A stretch of 64,000 bases of DNA, from the NCBI GenBank assembly GCA_005808475.1, contig SYLY01000017.1, forward strand, positions 1 to 64,000, in the 5' to 3' direction. This document shows, piece by piece, positions 27,335-36,838 of this stretch (positions are counted from its first letter, which is position 1; the number at the start of each line of letters is the position of its first letter). The notes beneath the pieces are model-generated. The model had not been told where the DNA came from, did not search any database, and worked only from the letters and a program-made list of their open reading frames with translations. Source of the stretch: Acidobacteriota bacterium. Its GTDB lineage: Bacteria > Acidobacteriota > Terriglobia > Bryobacterales > Bryobacteraceae. The position numbers were made by a program, and so were the translations under genes.

Positions 27335-28668
27335 GAGCCGCGCTAGCCCTTCTGCTCGCGGCGGCGGCTCAGGCGCAGGTCGAGGTGTATCTGCTCGACG
27401 CGGCCGGCCAGGAAGCTCCCGCTCCGGCGCTGATCGACATGGGCTCGGTCCCGGCCGGCGACTTCGCCGACCAGCGCATGCGCCTTCGAAACACGGGCGA
27501 TCGCGCGGTGGTCGTCCAGACCCTGCGCATCGCCGGTGCGGGCTTCTCGCTCCAGGGCAATCCGAGCGGTCAGCCGCAATTGGCGCCAGGCGTGAACCTC
27601 GACTTCCGCGCGCGCTTCCAACCGGCCGCGTTCGGCGTCTATGGCGCCACGCTTCAGGTCAACGAGCGATCGTTCGTCGTCCGAGGATTGTCGCCCGCCG
27701 GGTTGCTGCTTAGCGTCGAGACCGGGGAGGGGCCGCGGCCGGTTACCAACGGCGGCTTGGTCGACTTCGGCTTGGTCGAGGTTGGCGTCGTCAAGCCGCT
27801 GCGTTTCCGGTTGCGCAACGAATCGGCCGAGCCGGCGCGCCTGCGGCAACTCCGCGTGACGGGGAGCTTCGAGGGGCCGGCCGGTTTCGAGGCGCCCGCC
27901 GACATCCAGCCCGGCGGTGGATCCGAGTTCGAAGTCCGGTTCGTGTCCCGGCGGTCTGGCGTCTTCGATGGCACGCTGCTCGTCGACGACCGTGTGTACC
28001 GCCTCCAGGGGACCGCTTCCGATCCGCCGTTCCCCGAGGCGGATCTGCTGACGGGAAACGCGGGTAGCGGCCAGCAGGCGACGCTGGTAGTCCGGTTCCG
28101 TGAACCGAGCCGTACGCGCGGTTCGGTGACGTTGCGGATGGCCTTCGCGCCGGCGAACGGCGCCCCGGACGATCCCGGCGCGATGTTTCTGGCATCGTCC
28201 TCGCGAGCGTCGGATCTTGCGATCGCCGTGGGTGACATCTCCAAAAGCGTGACGTTCCAGACGGGAACTACCGCGGGGACGATCTCGTTTCGCCTGGAGG
28301 CGGGCCGCCAGTTGCAAGAGGCCTCGGTGGCGATTCCGCCGGTGCAGATCCGGGTGGATCAGGCGAAGCTGAGCCGGTCGGCCACCGGCGTCGAGATCGA
28401 ATTGCGGGGGTTCGACAACACCCGGTCGGTGCGAGAGGCCGCGTTCACATTCCACGACCGCGAGGGGAAGGCGTTGACCTCCGAACCGGTCCGCGTCGAC
28501 GTCTCGGGCGCATTCTCCCGGCTGTTCCAGGAGTCGCGGATGGGCGGGCTGTTCCTTTTGCGAGCGTCGTTCCCGGTGGCAGGCGACGCCAGCCTGATCG
28601 GAGGGGCGCAAGTGGAACTGGTGAATTCGGTGGGAACGGCGCGGCCGGAGCGGATCGGTCCACCGTGA
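27331..28668 (+). CDS. Secreted protein with ASH/choice-of-anchor-D-like beta domains
   Basis: 445 aa with a signal peptide (RAALALLLAAAAQAQ). Two consecutive immunoglobulin-like repeats share the pattern LIDMGSVPAGDFADQRMRLR and LVDFGLVEVGVVKPLRFRL, characteristic of ASH/MSP-type and choice-of-anchor-D domains, followed by a longer beta-rich C-terminal part from about residue 230. No catalytic motif seen. It is the third gene of an overlapping set and ends 2 bp from the convergent ilvA stop. It may be a surface or appendage component. Confidence 0.65.
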   Translation: MRAALALLLAAAAQAQVEVYLLDAAGQEAPAPALIDMGSVPAGDFADQRMRLRNTGDRAVVVQTLRIAGAGFSLQGNPSGQPQLAPGVNLDFRARFQPAAFGVYGATLQVNERSFVVRGLSPAGLLLSVETGEGPRPVTNGGLVDFGLVEVGVVKPLRFRLRNESAEPARLRQLRVTGSFEGPAGFEAPADIQPGGGSEFEVRFVSRRSGVFDGTLLVDDRVYRLQGTASDPPFPEADLLTGNAGSGQQATLVVRFREPSRTRGSVTLRMAFAPANGAPDDPGAMFLASSSRASDLAIAVGDISKSVTFQTGTTAGTISFRLEAGRQLQEASVAIPPVQIRVDQAKLSRSATGVEIELRGFDNTRSVREAAFTFHDREGKALTSEPVRVDVSGAFSRLFQESRMGGLFLLRASFPVAGDASLIGGAQVELVNSVGTARPERIGPP

Positions 28669-28670
28669 CG

Positions 28671-29888
28671 TCAGGTAATGCGGTCGTGCTCGTAGCCTGC
28701 GTTCCGCAGCGACTCCATCAGCGATTCGACGTGATCGCGTCCGCGGGTTTCCATGGTGATGTCGATCACCGTGTCGCCGAGGTTGACGCCGTAGTAGGCG
28801 CGGTCGTGATTGGTCTCGACGATATTGGCGTTGCCCTCTTCGATGATCTGGCAGAGCTTGCGTAGCGCTCCGGGGTGATCCGGCAGGTGGATCCGAAGCC
28901 GCACCCGGCGGCCGTCCTTCACCAGACCGCGTTCGATGATGCGCGAGAGCAGCGTCACGTCGATGTTCCCGCCGCAGACCACCGCCGCCACGCGCTGGTT
29001 CTTCAGCGTCGTCTTGTGGTGGAGCAGCGCCGCCACCGCCGCCGCGCCAGCTCCCTCGGCGAGCGTCTTCTCGCGTTCCAGCAACAGCAGGATCGCGCTG
29101 GCGATTTCCTCTTCCTCCACGGTGACGATCTCGTCGACGTACTTGCGCACCAGCGGCAATGTCCGCTCCCCGGGGCGCCGCACCGCGATCCCGTCGGCGA
29201 TCGTGCTGGCCGGGGGGAGCGTGGAGATCTCGCCCGATTCTAGGGCTTGCAACATCGAAGGCAGTCTCGCCGTCTGGACGCCGACGATCCGTACGCGCGG
29301 GTTGGTCTCCTTCACGGCGCAGGCAATGCCTCCGAGCAGTCCGCCACCGCCGATTGGGGCGATGATGGCGTCGACTCGCGGCTGCTGGCGCAGGATCTCG
29401 AGGCCGATCGTGCCCTGGCCGGCGATGACCTCGTCGTCGTCGAAGGCGTGCACCAGCACCCGCCCCGATTCGGCGGCGCGGCGGCCCGCCTCGGCGAACG
29501 CGTCGTCGTAGTTGAGCCCGTGGAGCACCACGCGGGCGCCGTACCCGGACGTCGCCGAGACCTTCACCAGCGGCGTGTGGAGCGGCATCACGATTTCGGC
29601 ATCCACGCCGAGCCGCGCCGCGTGATAAGCCAGCCCCTGCGCGTGATTGCCAGCCGAGGCCGTGATCACTCCGCGCGCGCGTTCGTCCGGCTGGAGCGTC
29701 AGCAGCTTGTTCAGCGCCCCGCGCTCCTTGAACGAACCTGTCATCTGCAGGTTCTCGAGCTTGAGGAAGACCTCGTTTCCCGCGAGGTCGGAGACGGTCC
29801 GGGATTCGACGCAGGGTGATTCGGCGACTTCTCCGCGAATGCGGTCGTGCGCTCGTTCGATGTCGCGGACTCCGGTCATTTCCTCCAT
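28671..29888 (-). CDS. ilvA: Threonine ammonia-lyase with C-terminal ACT domain
   Basis: 405 aa from the ATG at 29888; a second ATG at 29879 is possible. The PLP lysine is Lys54 in [10 protein letters not shown]; the phosphate-binding loop is [17 protein letters not shown] is conserved. The last 80 residues ([15 protein letters not shown]...) form an ACT domain, which fits the short ACT-containing threonine dehydratases. It converts threonine to 2-oxobutanoate and ammonia for isoleucine synthesis or threonine catabolism. It diverges from rpmI across 68 bp. Confidence 0.92.
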   Translation of the reverse strand: MEEMTGVRDIERAHDRIRGEVAESPCVESRTVSDLAGNEVFLKLENLQMTGSFKERGALNKLLTLQPDERARGVITASAGNHAQGLAYHAARLGVDAEIVMPLHTPLVKVSATSGYGARVVLHGLNYDDAFAEAGRRAAESGRVLVHAFDDDEVIAGQGTIGLEILRQQPRVDAIIAPIGGGGLLGGIACAVKETNPRVRIVGVQTARLPSMLQALESGEISTLPPASTIADGIAVRRPGERTLPLVRKYVDEIVTVEEEEIASAILLLLEREKTLAEGAGAAAVAALLHHKTTLKNQRVAAVVCGGNIDVTLLSRIIERGLVKDGRRVRLRIHLPDHPGALRKLCQIIEEGNANIVETNHDRAYYGVNLGDTVIDITMETRGRDHVESLMESLRNAGYEHDRIT

Positions 29889-29916
29889 GGTATACTCAAA
29901 AAGTTCGCATTCCACC

Positions 29917-29937
29917 CGGACACTATTCTTGTGTCCG
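29917..29937. promoter_or_regulatory. Perfect 7-bp inverted repeat in the ilvA-rpmI gap
   Basis: CGGACAC (29917-29923) and GTGTCCG (29931-29937) flank TATTCTT. The element ends 19 bp before the rpmI ATG. It may be an operator for one of the divergent genes, or an RNA hairpin in the rpmI leader. Confidence 0.4.
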
Positions 29938-29956
29938 CACCCATCGAAGGACAATC

Positions 29957-30151
29957 ATGCCGAAGCTGAAGACCCACAAGGGAGCGGCGAAGCGTTTCAA
30001 GAAGACCGGAACTGGCAAAATCATGCGCCGGATGGCGTTCGCGCGCCACATTCTGACTTCCAAGTCGCGCGGCCGCAAGCGGAAACTGGGCCAGTCGGTC
30101 GTGTTGGACGATACCAACGTAGCCGCGATCAGGGAGATGCTGCCGTACTAA
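29957..30151 (+). CDS. rpmI: 50S ribosomal protein L35
   Basis: 64 aa starting [20 protein letters not shown], the unmistakable L35 N-terminus, with the basic core [19 protein letters not shown]. Length matches the family. rplT follows 72 bp downstream as usual; infC, which normally precedes rpmI, is absent and replaced by divergent ilvA. Confidence 0.97.
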   Translation: MPKLKTHKGAAKRFKKTGTGKIMRRMAFARHILTSKSRGRKRKLGQSVVLDDTNVAAIREMLPY

Positions 30152-30223
30152 CGGCGAACGGCGTGGACGGGCCATTCCAGCACGTGCCCGATCCGCCCGG
30201 CGATTCAACGCAAGGAGAAAAAC

Positions 30224-30589
30224 GTGCCTAGAGTAAAACGCGGTACTAACCGCACCGATAGCCGGAGGAAGACCCTCAAACTAGCGAAGGGCTACTTCCT
30301 TACCAAGAGCAAACTGTACCGGTCCGCGCAGGAGGCCGTCGAAAAGGCGCTGCGCTACGGATACGTCGGGCGCAAGCTCAAGAAACGCAGCTTCCGCTCG
30401 CTGTGGATCCTGCGCATCAACGCGTCCTGCAAGGCCAAGGGTATCTCCTACAGCCGGTTCATGGACGGGCTCAAAAAGGCCGGTCTGGATCTGAACCGCA
30501 AGATGTTGGCCGACATCGCGGCGCGCGACGACGCGGGCTTCGCACAGTTGGTCGAGAAGGCGAAAGCCGCCATCGGGAAAGCCGCTTAG
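30224..30589 (+). CDS. rplT: 50S ribosomal protein L20
   Basis: 121 aa from a GTG start preceded by AAGGAG at 8 nt. [20 protein letters not shown] and the later [19 protein letters not shown] are diagnostic of L20. It is needed for early 50S assembly and in several bacteria represses its own operon. It ends in a stop codon that is part of a perfect hairpin. Confidence 0.97.
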   Translation: MPRVKRGTNRTDSRRKTLKLAKGYFLTKSKLYRSAQEAVEKALRYGYVGRKLKKRSFRSLWILRINASCKAKGISYSRFMDGLKKAGLDLNRKMLADIAARDDAGFAQLVEKAKAAIGKAA

Positions 30590-30597
30590 CGGCTTTC
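30577..30597 (+). terminator. Perfect 9-bp hairpin containing the rplT stop codon
   Basis: GAAAGCCGC (30577-30585), loop TTA, GCGGCTTTC (30589-30597). The TAG stop (30587-30589) lies in the loop. No T tract beyond the stem's TTT, so it may be an attenuator or mRNA-end stabiliser between ribosomal and zap genes. Confidence 0.5.
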
Positions 30598-30633
30598 CTC
30601 CCGCCCTAGCCGGGGCGCGGAGGAGGGACGAAC

Positions 30634-30861
30634 ATGGAATCCCTGGAAGCACTCGAGTCGAGAATCCGCAAGGCCGTCGAGATCGTCGGCCAGTTGCGCG
30701 CCGAGAACGAGAGTCTCCGCAAGGAGCTTGGCGAAGCGCGCGGGCAGGGCCACAAGGCCGCCGAACTGGCCTCGGAGGTGGAGACGCTGCGCGCCGAGCG
30801 GGAATCGGTCCGGAAGCGGCTCGAGAAGCTGCTCGACACGATCGACCAAATGAACGCCTAA
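30634..30861 (+). CDS. zapB: ZapB-like coiled-coil cell division protein
   Basis: 75 aa, almost entirely heptad-patterned (LESRIRKAVEIVGQL, then LRKELGEA and VRKRLEKLLDTIDQM), matching the size and composition of ZapB-type proteins. ZapB bridges ZapA at the Z-ring to the chromosome in characterised species. A zapA gene lies 15 bp downstream, which is the best evidence. An RBS GAGGAGGG precedes the ATG. Confidence 0.78.
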   Translation: MESLEALESRIRKAVEIVGQLRAENESLRKELGEARGQGHKAAELASEVETLRAERESVRKRLEKLLDTIDQMNA

Positions 30862-30876
30862 GGCCGGGGCTGTACG

Positions 30877-31173
30877 ATGGACGGCGAAGGCGAGAAAAAG
30901 CAGGTCCGGGTCACGGTCCTCAACCAAAGTTTCACGCTAATCACCACTGGCGATCCGCGTGAGATGGAGGAACTCGCCAATCAGGTGGACGATTTGATGA
31001 ACTCGATCGCCCGCCGTTCGCCGAACCTCGACTCGACCCGTGTGGCCGTGTTCGCGGCGCTGCATCTGGCCGATCAGATTCGCATCCGCGAAGAGAAGCT
31101 GCAGTCGAGGATCCGCGAGATCGGCGCGGTGCTCGAGGATGCGATCAAAGCCGGCGAGGACGCGGACGGCTGA
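30877..31173 (+). CDS. zapA: Cell division protein ZapA
   Basis: 98 aa. KQVRVTVLNQSFTLITTGDP followed by MEELANQVDDLMN is the canonical ZapA N-terminal globular part, and the C-terminal helix (LADQIRIREEKLQSRIREI) is the dimerisation coiled coil. ZapA cross-links FtsZ protofilaments. It forms an operon with zapB and the L35/L20 genes. Confidence 0.9.
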   Translation: MDGEGEKKQVRVTVLNQSFTLITTGDPREMEELANQVDDLMNSIARRSPNLDSTRVAVFAALHLADQIRIREEKLQSRIREIGAVLEDAIKAGEDADG

Positions 31174-31186
31174 CCGCCGGCCGGAC

Positions 31187-31993
31187 ATGCCCATCCTGGT
31201 CACTCGCGAACTCGCGCTTTTGCTGGAAGCCACCGAAGTGGCGGCATCGGAAGCCGCGATCGGCGCGATCAAAGACAGCGCGCCTCTGAGTGGCGCCACA
31301 TCGTTCCCCGCCGCCGGAGGCCGGGCGCTATTCTTTGGCGCCGGATCGCCGCTCTCCCAGGCTCTGTCGCTGGGGCTCCGGGGCCCGGTGGCGCGCGCCG
31401 GGCTCGATGAGCTCGAGGCTTTTTTCTCGGCTCGATCCGCTCCCGTCGTCATTTCGCTGTGTCCCTACGCCGACCCGTCGCTGATGGCGGTCCTCGCGCG
31501 CCGCTCCTACCGCATCACCCATTTCGAGAACACGCTGGCGCGGGAGCTCCGCGCCGAGGATTGGGTTACCATGCCCAGCGGCGTTCGCCCGGCCACTCCG
31601 CTGGACGCGGTCCACTGGTCGAAAATGGTAACCGAGGGCTTCTCCGACACAGGCGAATCCGATCCGGCGACGGCCGAGCTATTCCAATGCCTGTTCGCGG
31701 CCGGTGGGGCCACTCCGTACTACGCTTACTCGGAGGGAGAACCGGGCGGCGGGGGAGTCGTCGGGATCTGGGGCGGGGCAGCCATGCTATACGGCGATTC
31801 GACGCTGACGCGTTTCCGCGGGCGCGGCCTGCAATCGGCGCTGATCCGGGCGCGCCTGCGCAAGGCGCTGGACGCCGGCTGCGGCTGGGCGTTCGCATGC
31901 ACAATGCCCGGGTCGATCTCGCAGCGCAACTACGAGCGCGCCGGATTCCAGGTCGCCTACACCAAGACGATGCTGGTCAAGGATTGGACTTAG
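31187..31993 (+). CDS. GNAT-family N-acetyltransferase
   Basis: 268 aa from the ATG at 31187. The C-terminal GNAT domain carries motif A as LTRFRGRGLQSALIRARL (RGxGLQ), followed by ISQRNYERAGFQVAYTK. The N-terminal 120 residues look like a degenerate second GNAT half, so it may be a tandem-GNAT protein. It starts 13 bp after zapA. Substrate unknown. Confidence 0.82.
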   Translation: MPILVTRELALLLEATEVAASEAAIGAIKDSAPLSGATSFPAAGGRALFFGAGSPLSQALSLGLRGPVARAGLDELEAFFSARSAPVVISLCPYADPSLMAVLARRSYRITHFENTLARELRAEDWVTMPSGVRPATPLDAVHWSKMVTEGFSDTGESDPATAELFQCLFAAGGATPYYAYSEGEPGGGGVVGIWGGAAMLYGDSTLTRFRGRGLQSALIRARLRKALDAGCGWAFACTMPGSISQRNYERAGFQVAYTKTMLVKDWT

Positions 31994-32140
31994 CCGGGGC
32001 GTCGGAGCCGAAAGGCCAGCTTGATATCTTCCTGGCACCCCGTGCGCACGAAGGAAAGCGCCTGGACCGCTGACATTTTCAGCAGTCACTTTGCGTTGAC
32101 TGGTCTGCCGGGCCGAGAGACTCGGGGTGGGGGACGTGAG

Positions 32141-33204
32141 ATGAGAACCATCATCGGTTGCCTGGCGGTGGCGGCGTGTTGCCATTCCCAAGATGTCGCG
32201 ATCCTGTCGACGACCGCGTTCTCCATCGACGGCACGGCCCAGATCGCACGGGGCGAGGTCTTCGATATCGCGGTGCGGCCGTCTCGTGAGGTCTTGGCCA
32301 AGTTCTACGAGCGAAGTCACCCCAAGTACGAAGTGGTCCCGGAATCGGTGTGGCCCACCGAACTCGAGGGATTCCGGATTCGCGCGACCGTCGATGACAA
32401 GTCGTACGATCTGCCGATCGGCAAGGTTTTTGGCCCCCGGCAGCCGCTGGGCGGCAGAGCATTTGGGCCTGCAACCAGAGGTGGGCGAGCCCGGCGAGGT
32501 AGTCTGCCCGGAATCGAGCCTTAGTGAGAAGGTCCTCAATCTATGCGATGCGATCATCCTGACGACGCAGTTCCCCTACGAAGCGCCGGTGTATGTGGGC
32601 TCTGGCGGCGCCGGTCAGCAGTTCTTCCCGGAGACATATCCGATCGCGCGATTCGTCGTGGTGGCGGGCGGGGTCGAAAGCCCCGCCGTCTCGGCTTACT
32701 CGATGCCGTGGCAAATCCGGCCAGCCCGAAACGCCCGGCTGCTGGCGAACGAATCCTGGGACGCTCTGCTGCGCGCGGACGGATCCCCCGTCAGGGATGG
32801 GCGCGTGCGCGCCGGCGAGAGCCTCGCGTTTCTCGTTACCGGGCTCGGTTTGACCACGGATGCCGCGGGTCAAACGGTTGCCGTCGCCGGGCGGCCGGCG
32901 CCGAGTCCCGCGCGCCTGTTACAGCGCGAGTTCGTCCAGGCCTATGTGGAGTTCGCGACGCCATGGCTGCCGGCCCAGCCCGGTGCTCAGGTCGTTCGGG
33001 AGGTGCGGCGTCCTCCCGACGCGATCGCCTTGCGGCCCGGTGCGGTGGGTATCTATCTACGAGGTCCGTTTCACCCTTCCCTACGTGCCATTTTCCACCG
33101 CGCCGTTCGGCGCCAATGCGCGAATCACGGTGGGGGTTCCGGTGGAGTCCCAGTTTCTCCGCAATTCCGCGTCGGCCGTGTTCTGGGTGGCTGTCGAACC
33201 CTGA
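32141..33204 (+). pseudogene. Secreted protein with TIGR03437-like C-terminus, interrupted by two indels
   Basis: The start codon at 32141 opens a signal peptide (TIIGCLAVAACCHSQ). The frame is lost between about 32427 and 32450, near a T5 run (32427-32431) and a C5 run, continues one frame over (PESSLSEKVLNLCDAIILTT), and is shifted again at a TATC duplication (33050-33057). After that it reads IYEVRFTLPYVPFSTAPFGA and ends at 33204. The tail resembles the TIGR03437 domain of Solibacter exported proteins (VGxYxVxFxVP). The span is 1064 bp; deleting one base and one 4-bp unit gives 352 aa. Either a decayed gene or a gene with homopolymer sequencing errors. Confidence 0.7.
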
Positions 33205-33221
33205 TCCGCGACTTAGAGCTG

Positions 33222-36200
33222 TCAGAACCGGAACGTCAAGGTAATGTTCATCAGGCCCTGGCCCCCGGCGTTGGCCGTGGTGCCTTCGTCGGACGTGCTG
33301 GTGGATACTTTTCCGAAGGCCGCCGGATTGGTGAAATTGACCGTGGTGACCGGCGCCGACAGGTTGTACCACTTGAACGGGTTCTGGAAGTCGAACCGGA
33401 ACTCGGCGGTGGCCCGTTCCTTGATCCGCCACTGCTTGGAGGCCGAGAATTGGGTATCGATGAACCGCTGCCGGTCGAACGTGTTGCGGCCCACGTTGCC
33501 CAATGTGAACGCCGCCGGGTACGAAAAGTAACTCATCGACTGGATCAGGCCGTTCTGGTTGGCCTGCACGAACCGGTCGCCGCCGATATCCTGCCAGTTG
33601 TCACGCAGACGAGCCCGGTCTCCAGTCGAATTGGGCCGCCACGCCCGGTTGGCGACGACGCCGGGCATGTACTGGAAGGGACTGCCCCCGAATCCGAACG
33701 TCAGCGCGTCGCCGCTCTGGATCCGGTAGAGATAGACCATGTCGAAGCCGCCCACCAATGCGTTGATCCAGCCGCCGCGATTCATCCACTTGCGGCCCTT
33801 TCCGAACGGGATCTCGTAGTTCATGCTGCCCGTGTACTGGTGCGTGCGGTTGTTGGACGCTTCCGCGCGGTCCAGGTTGCGGGGGAGCAGGTTATTGCCG
33901 CTGCTCGAGTCGATCAATTTCGAGTAGGTATAGAAGGTGAGGAACGACAGGCCGTGCGAAAACCGCTTGTCGAGCTTGACCGTGCCCGCGTGATAGTTGG
34001 ATCTGGCGCCGTTGGTGCGGAACACGATGCCGCCAAAGTTGGGATACGGCCGGAAGATCTGCGAGTTGCCCTGGAACGCGCTGAATTGGGCCGGATTCGA
34101 GAGCCGTAGATCGTTGGCCCAGTCGTAGGAAACCGAATTGATCTCGCGGTTCTCGAATCCGTTGACCGAGGCGTTGCCGGTATAGGTGGCCTCCACCAGA
34201 TAGTTGGTGGCGAAGCCGTGCTGGATTCCAAAGTTCCAGTTCATGGTGTAAGGCGACTTGCGGTTCCGGTCCACCCAGGTCGCGCCGCGGCCCCCGAAAT
34301 TGGTTCCGGCGAACGGGATGGTGCCGTCGGGGCGGATGGCGGGAAGCCGGAGCAGCGAGGCGACTGGCCCCTGGGCCAGTTGGAAACGCGGCCGGAAGTC
34401 ACCGTTCGGCGTGTCGATGCGGCCCGTCGCCGCTCCGTACTCCTCGGTGGGCGCGACCGGGAGCCGCTCGTCGACCGTGGATAGCGCGAAGCCGGTCCGT
34501 ATGACGAACTTGCGCGGCAACGACCATGCCAGGCCTACCCGCGGCTGGAAGTTATTCCAATCCTGATTGTGCAGTTGCTTCGGGTGCGTGATCACGCCGA
34601 TGCCGCCCGGCGCGATGTTATCCGGAGCGGTGGGATCGAAACTCGAAACCTGGCCGTACTTGTTGTTCTCCGTGCTCTGGAACTGGTAGCGCACGCCGAT
34701 GTTGAGAGTGAGGTTCGGCGAGAATTTCCAGTCGTCCTGGAGATACCAGGACTGGATCCAATTACGAGGCAGGTTGCTGAGCAGGTTCCGCGTGATGGCG
34801 TAACTCGAGACCGCGCCGGTCATCAACTGGCTGAGAGCGTTTCCGCCGGTGTTCGGAATCCCGGCTCCGTTGGGATTCAGCCCGTTCGTGCCGGCGAGGG
34901 TGAACGTTCCGGCGTTGTTATCGCGCGTGTAGTTGTTGCGGCGGAGCCGCATCAGGTCATAGCCGAACTTGAAGGCGTGCTTGCCGGACAACTTGCTCAC
35001 GTCCTCCTTGAAATTGAGCGTCTCCTCGACATTGAGGCTGGGATTGGCGACGTTCGGGATGCCGGTGATCACGGGCATGCTGCCGGCTCCGATATTGGGG
35101 ATCCCGAGCACCTTGCCGAAGTCGGTTCCGAAGCCCGGCCATGTGGTGTCGTTGCGGAACCGGTAGTAGCTGAGCCGGGTCTCGCTGAGCATGGCGGGGC
35201 TGATCGTATAGGTAGCGCCGATGCCGGTGGTCGTCTGCGCATCCCTGGAGATGCGCTGGGAGGCGTTGTACACCGGATTCACGATGTCGAGCGTGGGAGT
35301 GAAGGAGGTCCGCGTGTTGAAGCTCCAGTTGTAGAACATCTTGAAGCGGCTGGCGAACTGTTGGTCGAGGCGAAGGCTGTAATTGGCCCAGTCGACCGTT
35401 TTCTGCCGCGGCAGTTGCAAGTTGCCGGTGAGGCCGGTGGCGGTCGGAGTGCCTGGGAGGTTCGGGAGTTGCCACACCTTCTCGCTCAGGAATTTCGAGG
35501 CCACCGGATCCCATTGCGCCTTCGGGATGATGTTGCCGGGGAACGGTGAACGCGACCAGACGCCGTTGTTGACGGCGGTGGTGCGCGGGTCGTAGATGGC
35601 GTTGACGCCATTGCGTCCGCCAAAGCTGAAGTTGCCGTTGAGCTCGTCGGCGGTCGGCACGCTCCAGGAGATCTGCTCGCCCTGTCTCTCCATCAGATAC
35701 TGGCCGGCGAACATGAAGAACGTCTTGTTGCGTCCGTCGTGGAGCTTGGGGAGATAGACGGGTCCGCTGACGTTGAAGTCCGGCTGATAGAAGTGGAGGC
35801 TGTTGCCGGTCTGTTCGAACCGCGCCGGCTGCATGAAGCGCCGGTGCTGCATCGGACCTTCGCGGAACAGCATGCCGCCGCCGCCGTGGAGTTGGTTGGT
35901 TCCGCTCTTCTTGACGATGACGATCGCGCCGCCGGCCGAGTGTCCGTATTCGGCGGGCAGAACCGTGGTGATGACCTTGGCTTCCTCGATCGTGCTGAGG
36001 ATCGTGTCGGTGGTGTTGGTTCCGCTCGGCTGCACGCCGTACATCCCGTCCTCGAAGAAACCGATGTTGGCGGTGGCGCCGCCGTTGATCGAGAACCCCC
36101 CGAGCGATCCGGCGTAAGCGAGGCCGCCGACGTTGACGCCCGGCGTGAGATAGAGGACCGCGCGCGAGTGGCGCTGGTAGAGCGGCATGCGCTGGAAAAA

Positions 36201-36620
36201 GTCGCCGGTGACGACGGTTCCGGTGGTGGAGGTCTCGGTTTCGAGCAGCGGCACGGCGGCGTTGACCTGCACCGATTCGGCGACCGCGCCCAACTCCATC
36301 GAGGCGTTGATGGGCAGAGTCGCGCCGATGCGCAGTTCGACGTTCTCGCGAATGAAGGTCTTGAATCCTGGCGCGGTGATGCGGACGCGGTAGGTCCCCG
36401 GGCGGAGGAACGGGATGCGGTAGAGTCCTTCCGCGTTGGTCGACGCGGTGGACTCGAAGTTGTTCGAGACGTTCACGGCGCTGATCTGAGCTCCCAGAAC
36501 CACGGCCCCGGTCACGTCGATGACGGTTCCCGTGAGGACTCCCGTATCCTGCGCCCACGCCGGGATCATGGCGCACATGGCCAACGACAAGGCAAAGCGC
36601 CGGATCACCTTGGACGACAT
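33222..36620 (-). CDS. TonB-dependent (Oar-like) outer-membrane receptor 1
   Basis: 1132 aa. A signal peptide ends AWAQ; a carboxypeptidase-regulatory-like beta sandwich (LTGTVIDVTGAVVLGAQI, then YRIPFLRPGTYRVRI) spans about residues 25-110; the plug (GGFSINGG, EEAKVITTVLPAEYGHSAGG) is followed by a long C-terminal beta-barrel ending NITLTFRF. The acidobacterial Oar-like family is usually about 1100 aa, as here. Ligands are unknown; the nearby carbohydrate-type genes suggest oligosaccharides. It diverges from receptor 2 with a candidate -10 (TATACT, minus strand, 36681-36686). Confidence 0.9.
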   Translation of the reverse strand: MSSKVIRRFALSLAMCAMIPAWAQDTGVLTGTVIDVTGAVVLGAQISAVNVSNNFESTASTNAEGLYRIPFLRPGTYRVRITAPGFKTFIRENVELRIGATLPINASMELGAVAESVQVNAAVPLLETETSTTGTVVTGDFFQRMPLYQRHSRAVLYLTPGVNVGGLAYAGSLGGFSINGGATANIGFFEDGMYGVQPSGTNTTDTILSTIEEAKVITTVLPAEYGHSAGGAIVIVKKSGTNQLHGGGGMLFREGPMQHRRFMQPARFEQTGNSLHFYQPDFNVSGPVYLPKLHDGRNKTFFMFAGQYLMERQGEQISWSVPTADELNGNFSFGGRNGVNAIYDPRTTAVNNGVWSRSPFPGNIIPKAQWDPVASKFLSEKVWQLPNLPGTPTATGLTGNLQLPRQKTVDWANYSLRLDQQFASRFKMFYNWSFNTRTSFTPTLDIVNPVYNASQRISRDAQTTTGIGATYTISPAMLSETRLSYYRFRNDTTWPGFGTDFGKVLGIPNIGAGSMPVITGIPNVANPSLNVEETLNFKEDVSKLSGKHAFKFGYDLMRLRRNNYTRDNNAGTFTLAGTNGLNPNGAGIPNTGGNALSQLMTGAVSSYAITRNLLSNLPRNWIQSWYLQDDWKFSPNLTLNIGVRYQFQSTENNKYGQVSSFDPTAPDNIAPGGIGVITHPKQLHNQDWNNFQPRVGLAWSLPRKFVIRTGFALSTVDERLPVAPTEEYGAATGRIDTPNGDFRPRFQLAQGPVASLLRLPAIRPDGTIPFAGTNFGGRGATWVDRNRKSPYTMNWNFGIQHGFATNYLVEATYTGNASVNGFENREINSVSYDWANDLRLSNPAQFSAFQGNSQIFRPYPNFGGIVFRTNGARSNYHAGTVKLDKRFSHGLSFLTFYTYSKLIDSSSGNNLLPRNLDRAEASNNRTHQYTGSMNYEIPFGKGRKWMNRGGWINALVGGFDMVYLYRIQSGDALTFGFGGSPFQYMPGVVANRAWRPNSTGDRARLRDNWQDIGGDRFVQANQNGLIQSMSYFSYPAAFTLGNVGRNTFDRQRFIDTQFSASKQWRIKERATAEFRFDFQNPFKWYNLSAPVTTVNFTNPAAFGKVSTSTSDEGTTANAGGQGLMNITLTFRF

Positions 36621-36680
36621 TCGGTTTCTCCCTTACGATTCACTGATCCGCGATTTCATCCCGTTTCGCACGGTCTGGAA

Positions 36681-36686
36681 AGTATA
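36681..36686 (-). promoter_or_regulatory. Candidate -10 box for TonB receptor 1
   Basis: TATACT on the minus strand, 61 bp before the ATG at 36620. No clear -35. The 218-bp divergent gap 36621-36838 holds nothing else recognised. Confidence 0.3.
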
Positions 36687-36838
36687 CAGCACCGCGCGGC
36701 GCGGCGGCCGGAACCGCCCTTCGACCATTGTTCCAGTCTCCCGGCACGTCCAACTCCCGCCGGAGTGGCCTGTTTGTGGTAGACTTCCATGCCAGGAAGC
36801 CGCGCGCTTTGAAGTGCGCTGGCGCTGGGAGGGAAATC

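Noticed and set aside
29816-30151. Longer start for L35
   Set aside because: The upstream codons overlap the ilvA start on the other strand and L35 universally begins near MPKxKTHKG.
31174-31186. 6S RNA gene downstream of zapA
   Set aside because: Only 13 bp separate zapA and the GNAT gene; no room for a 6S-type RNA.
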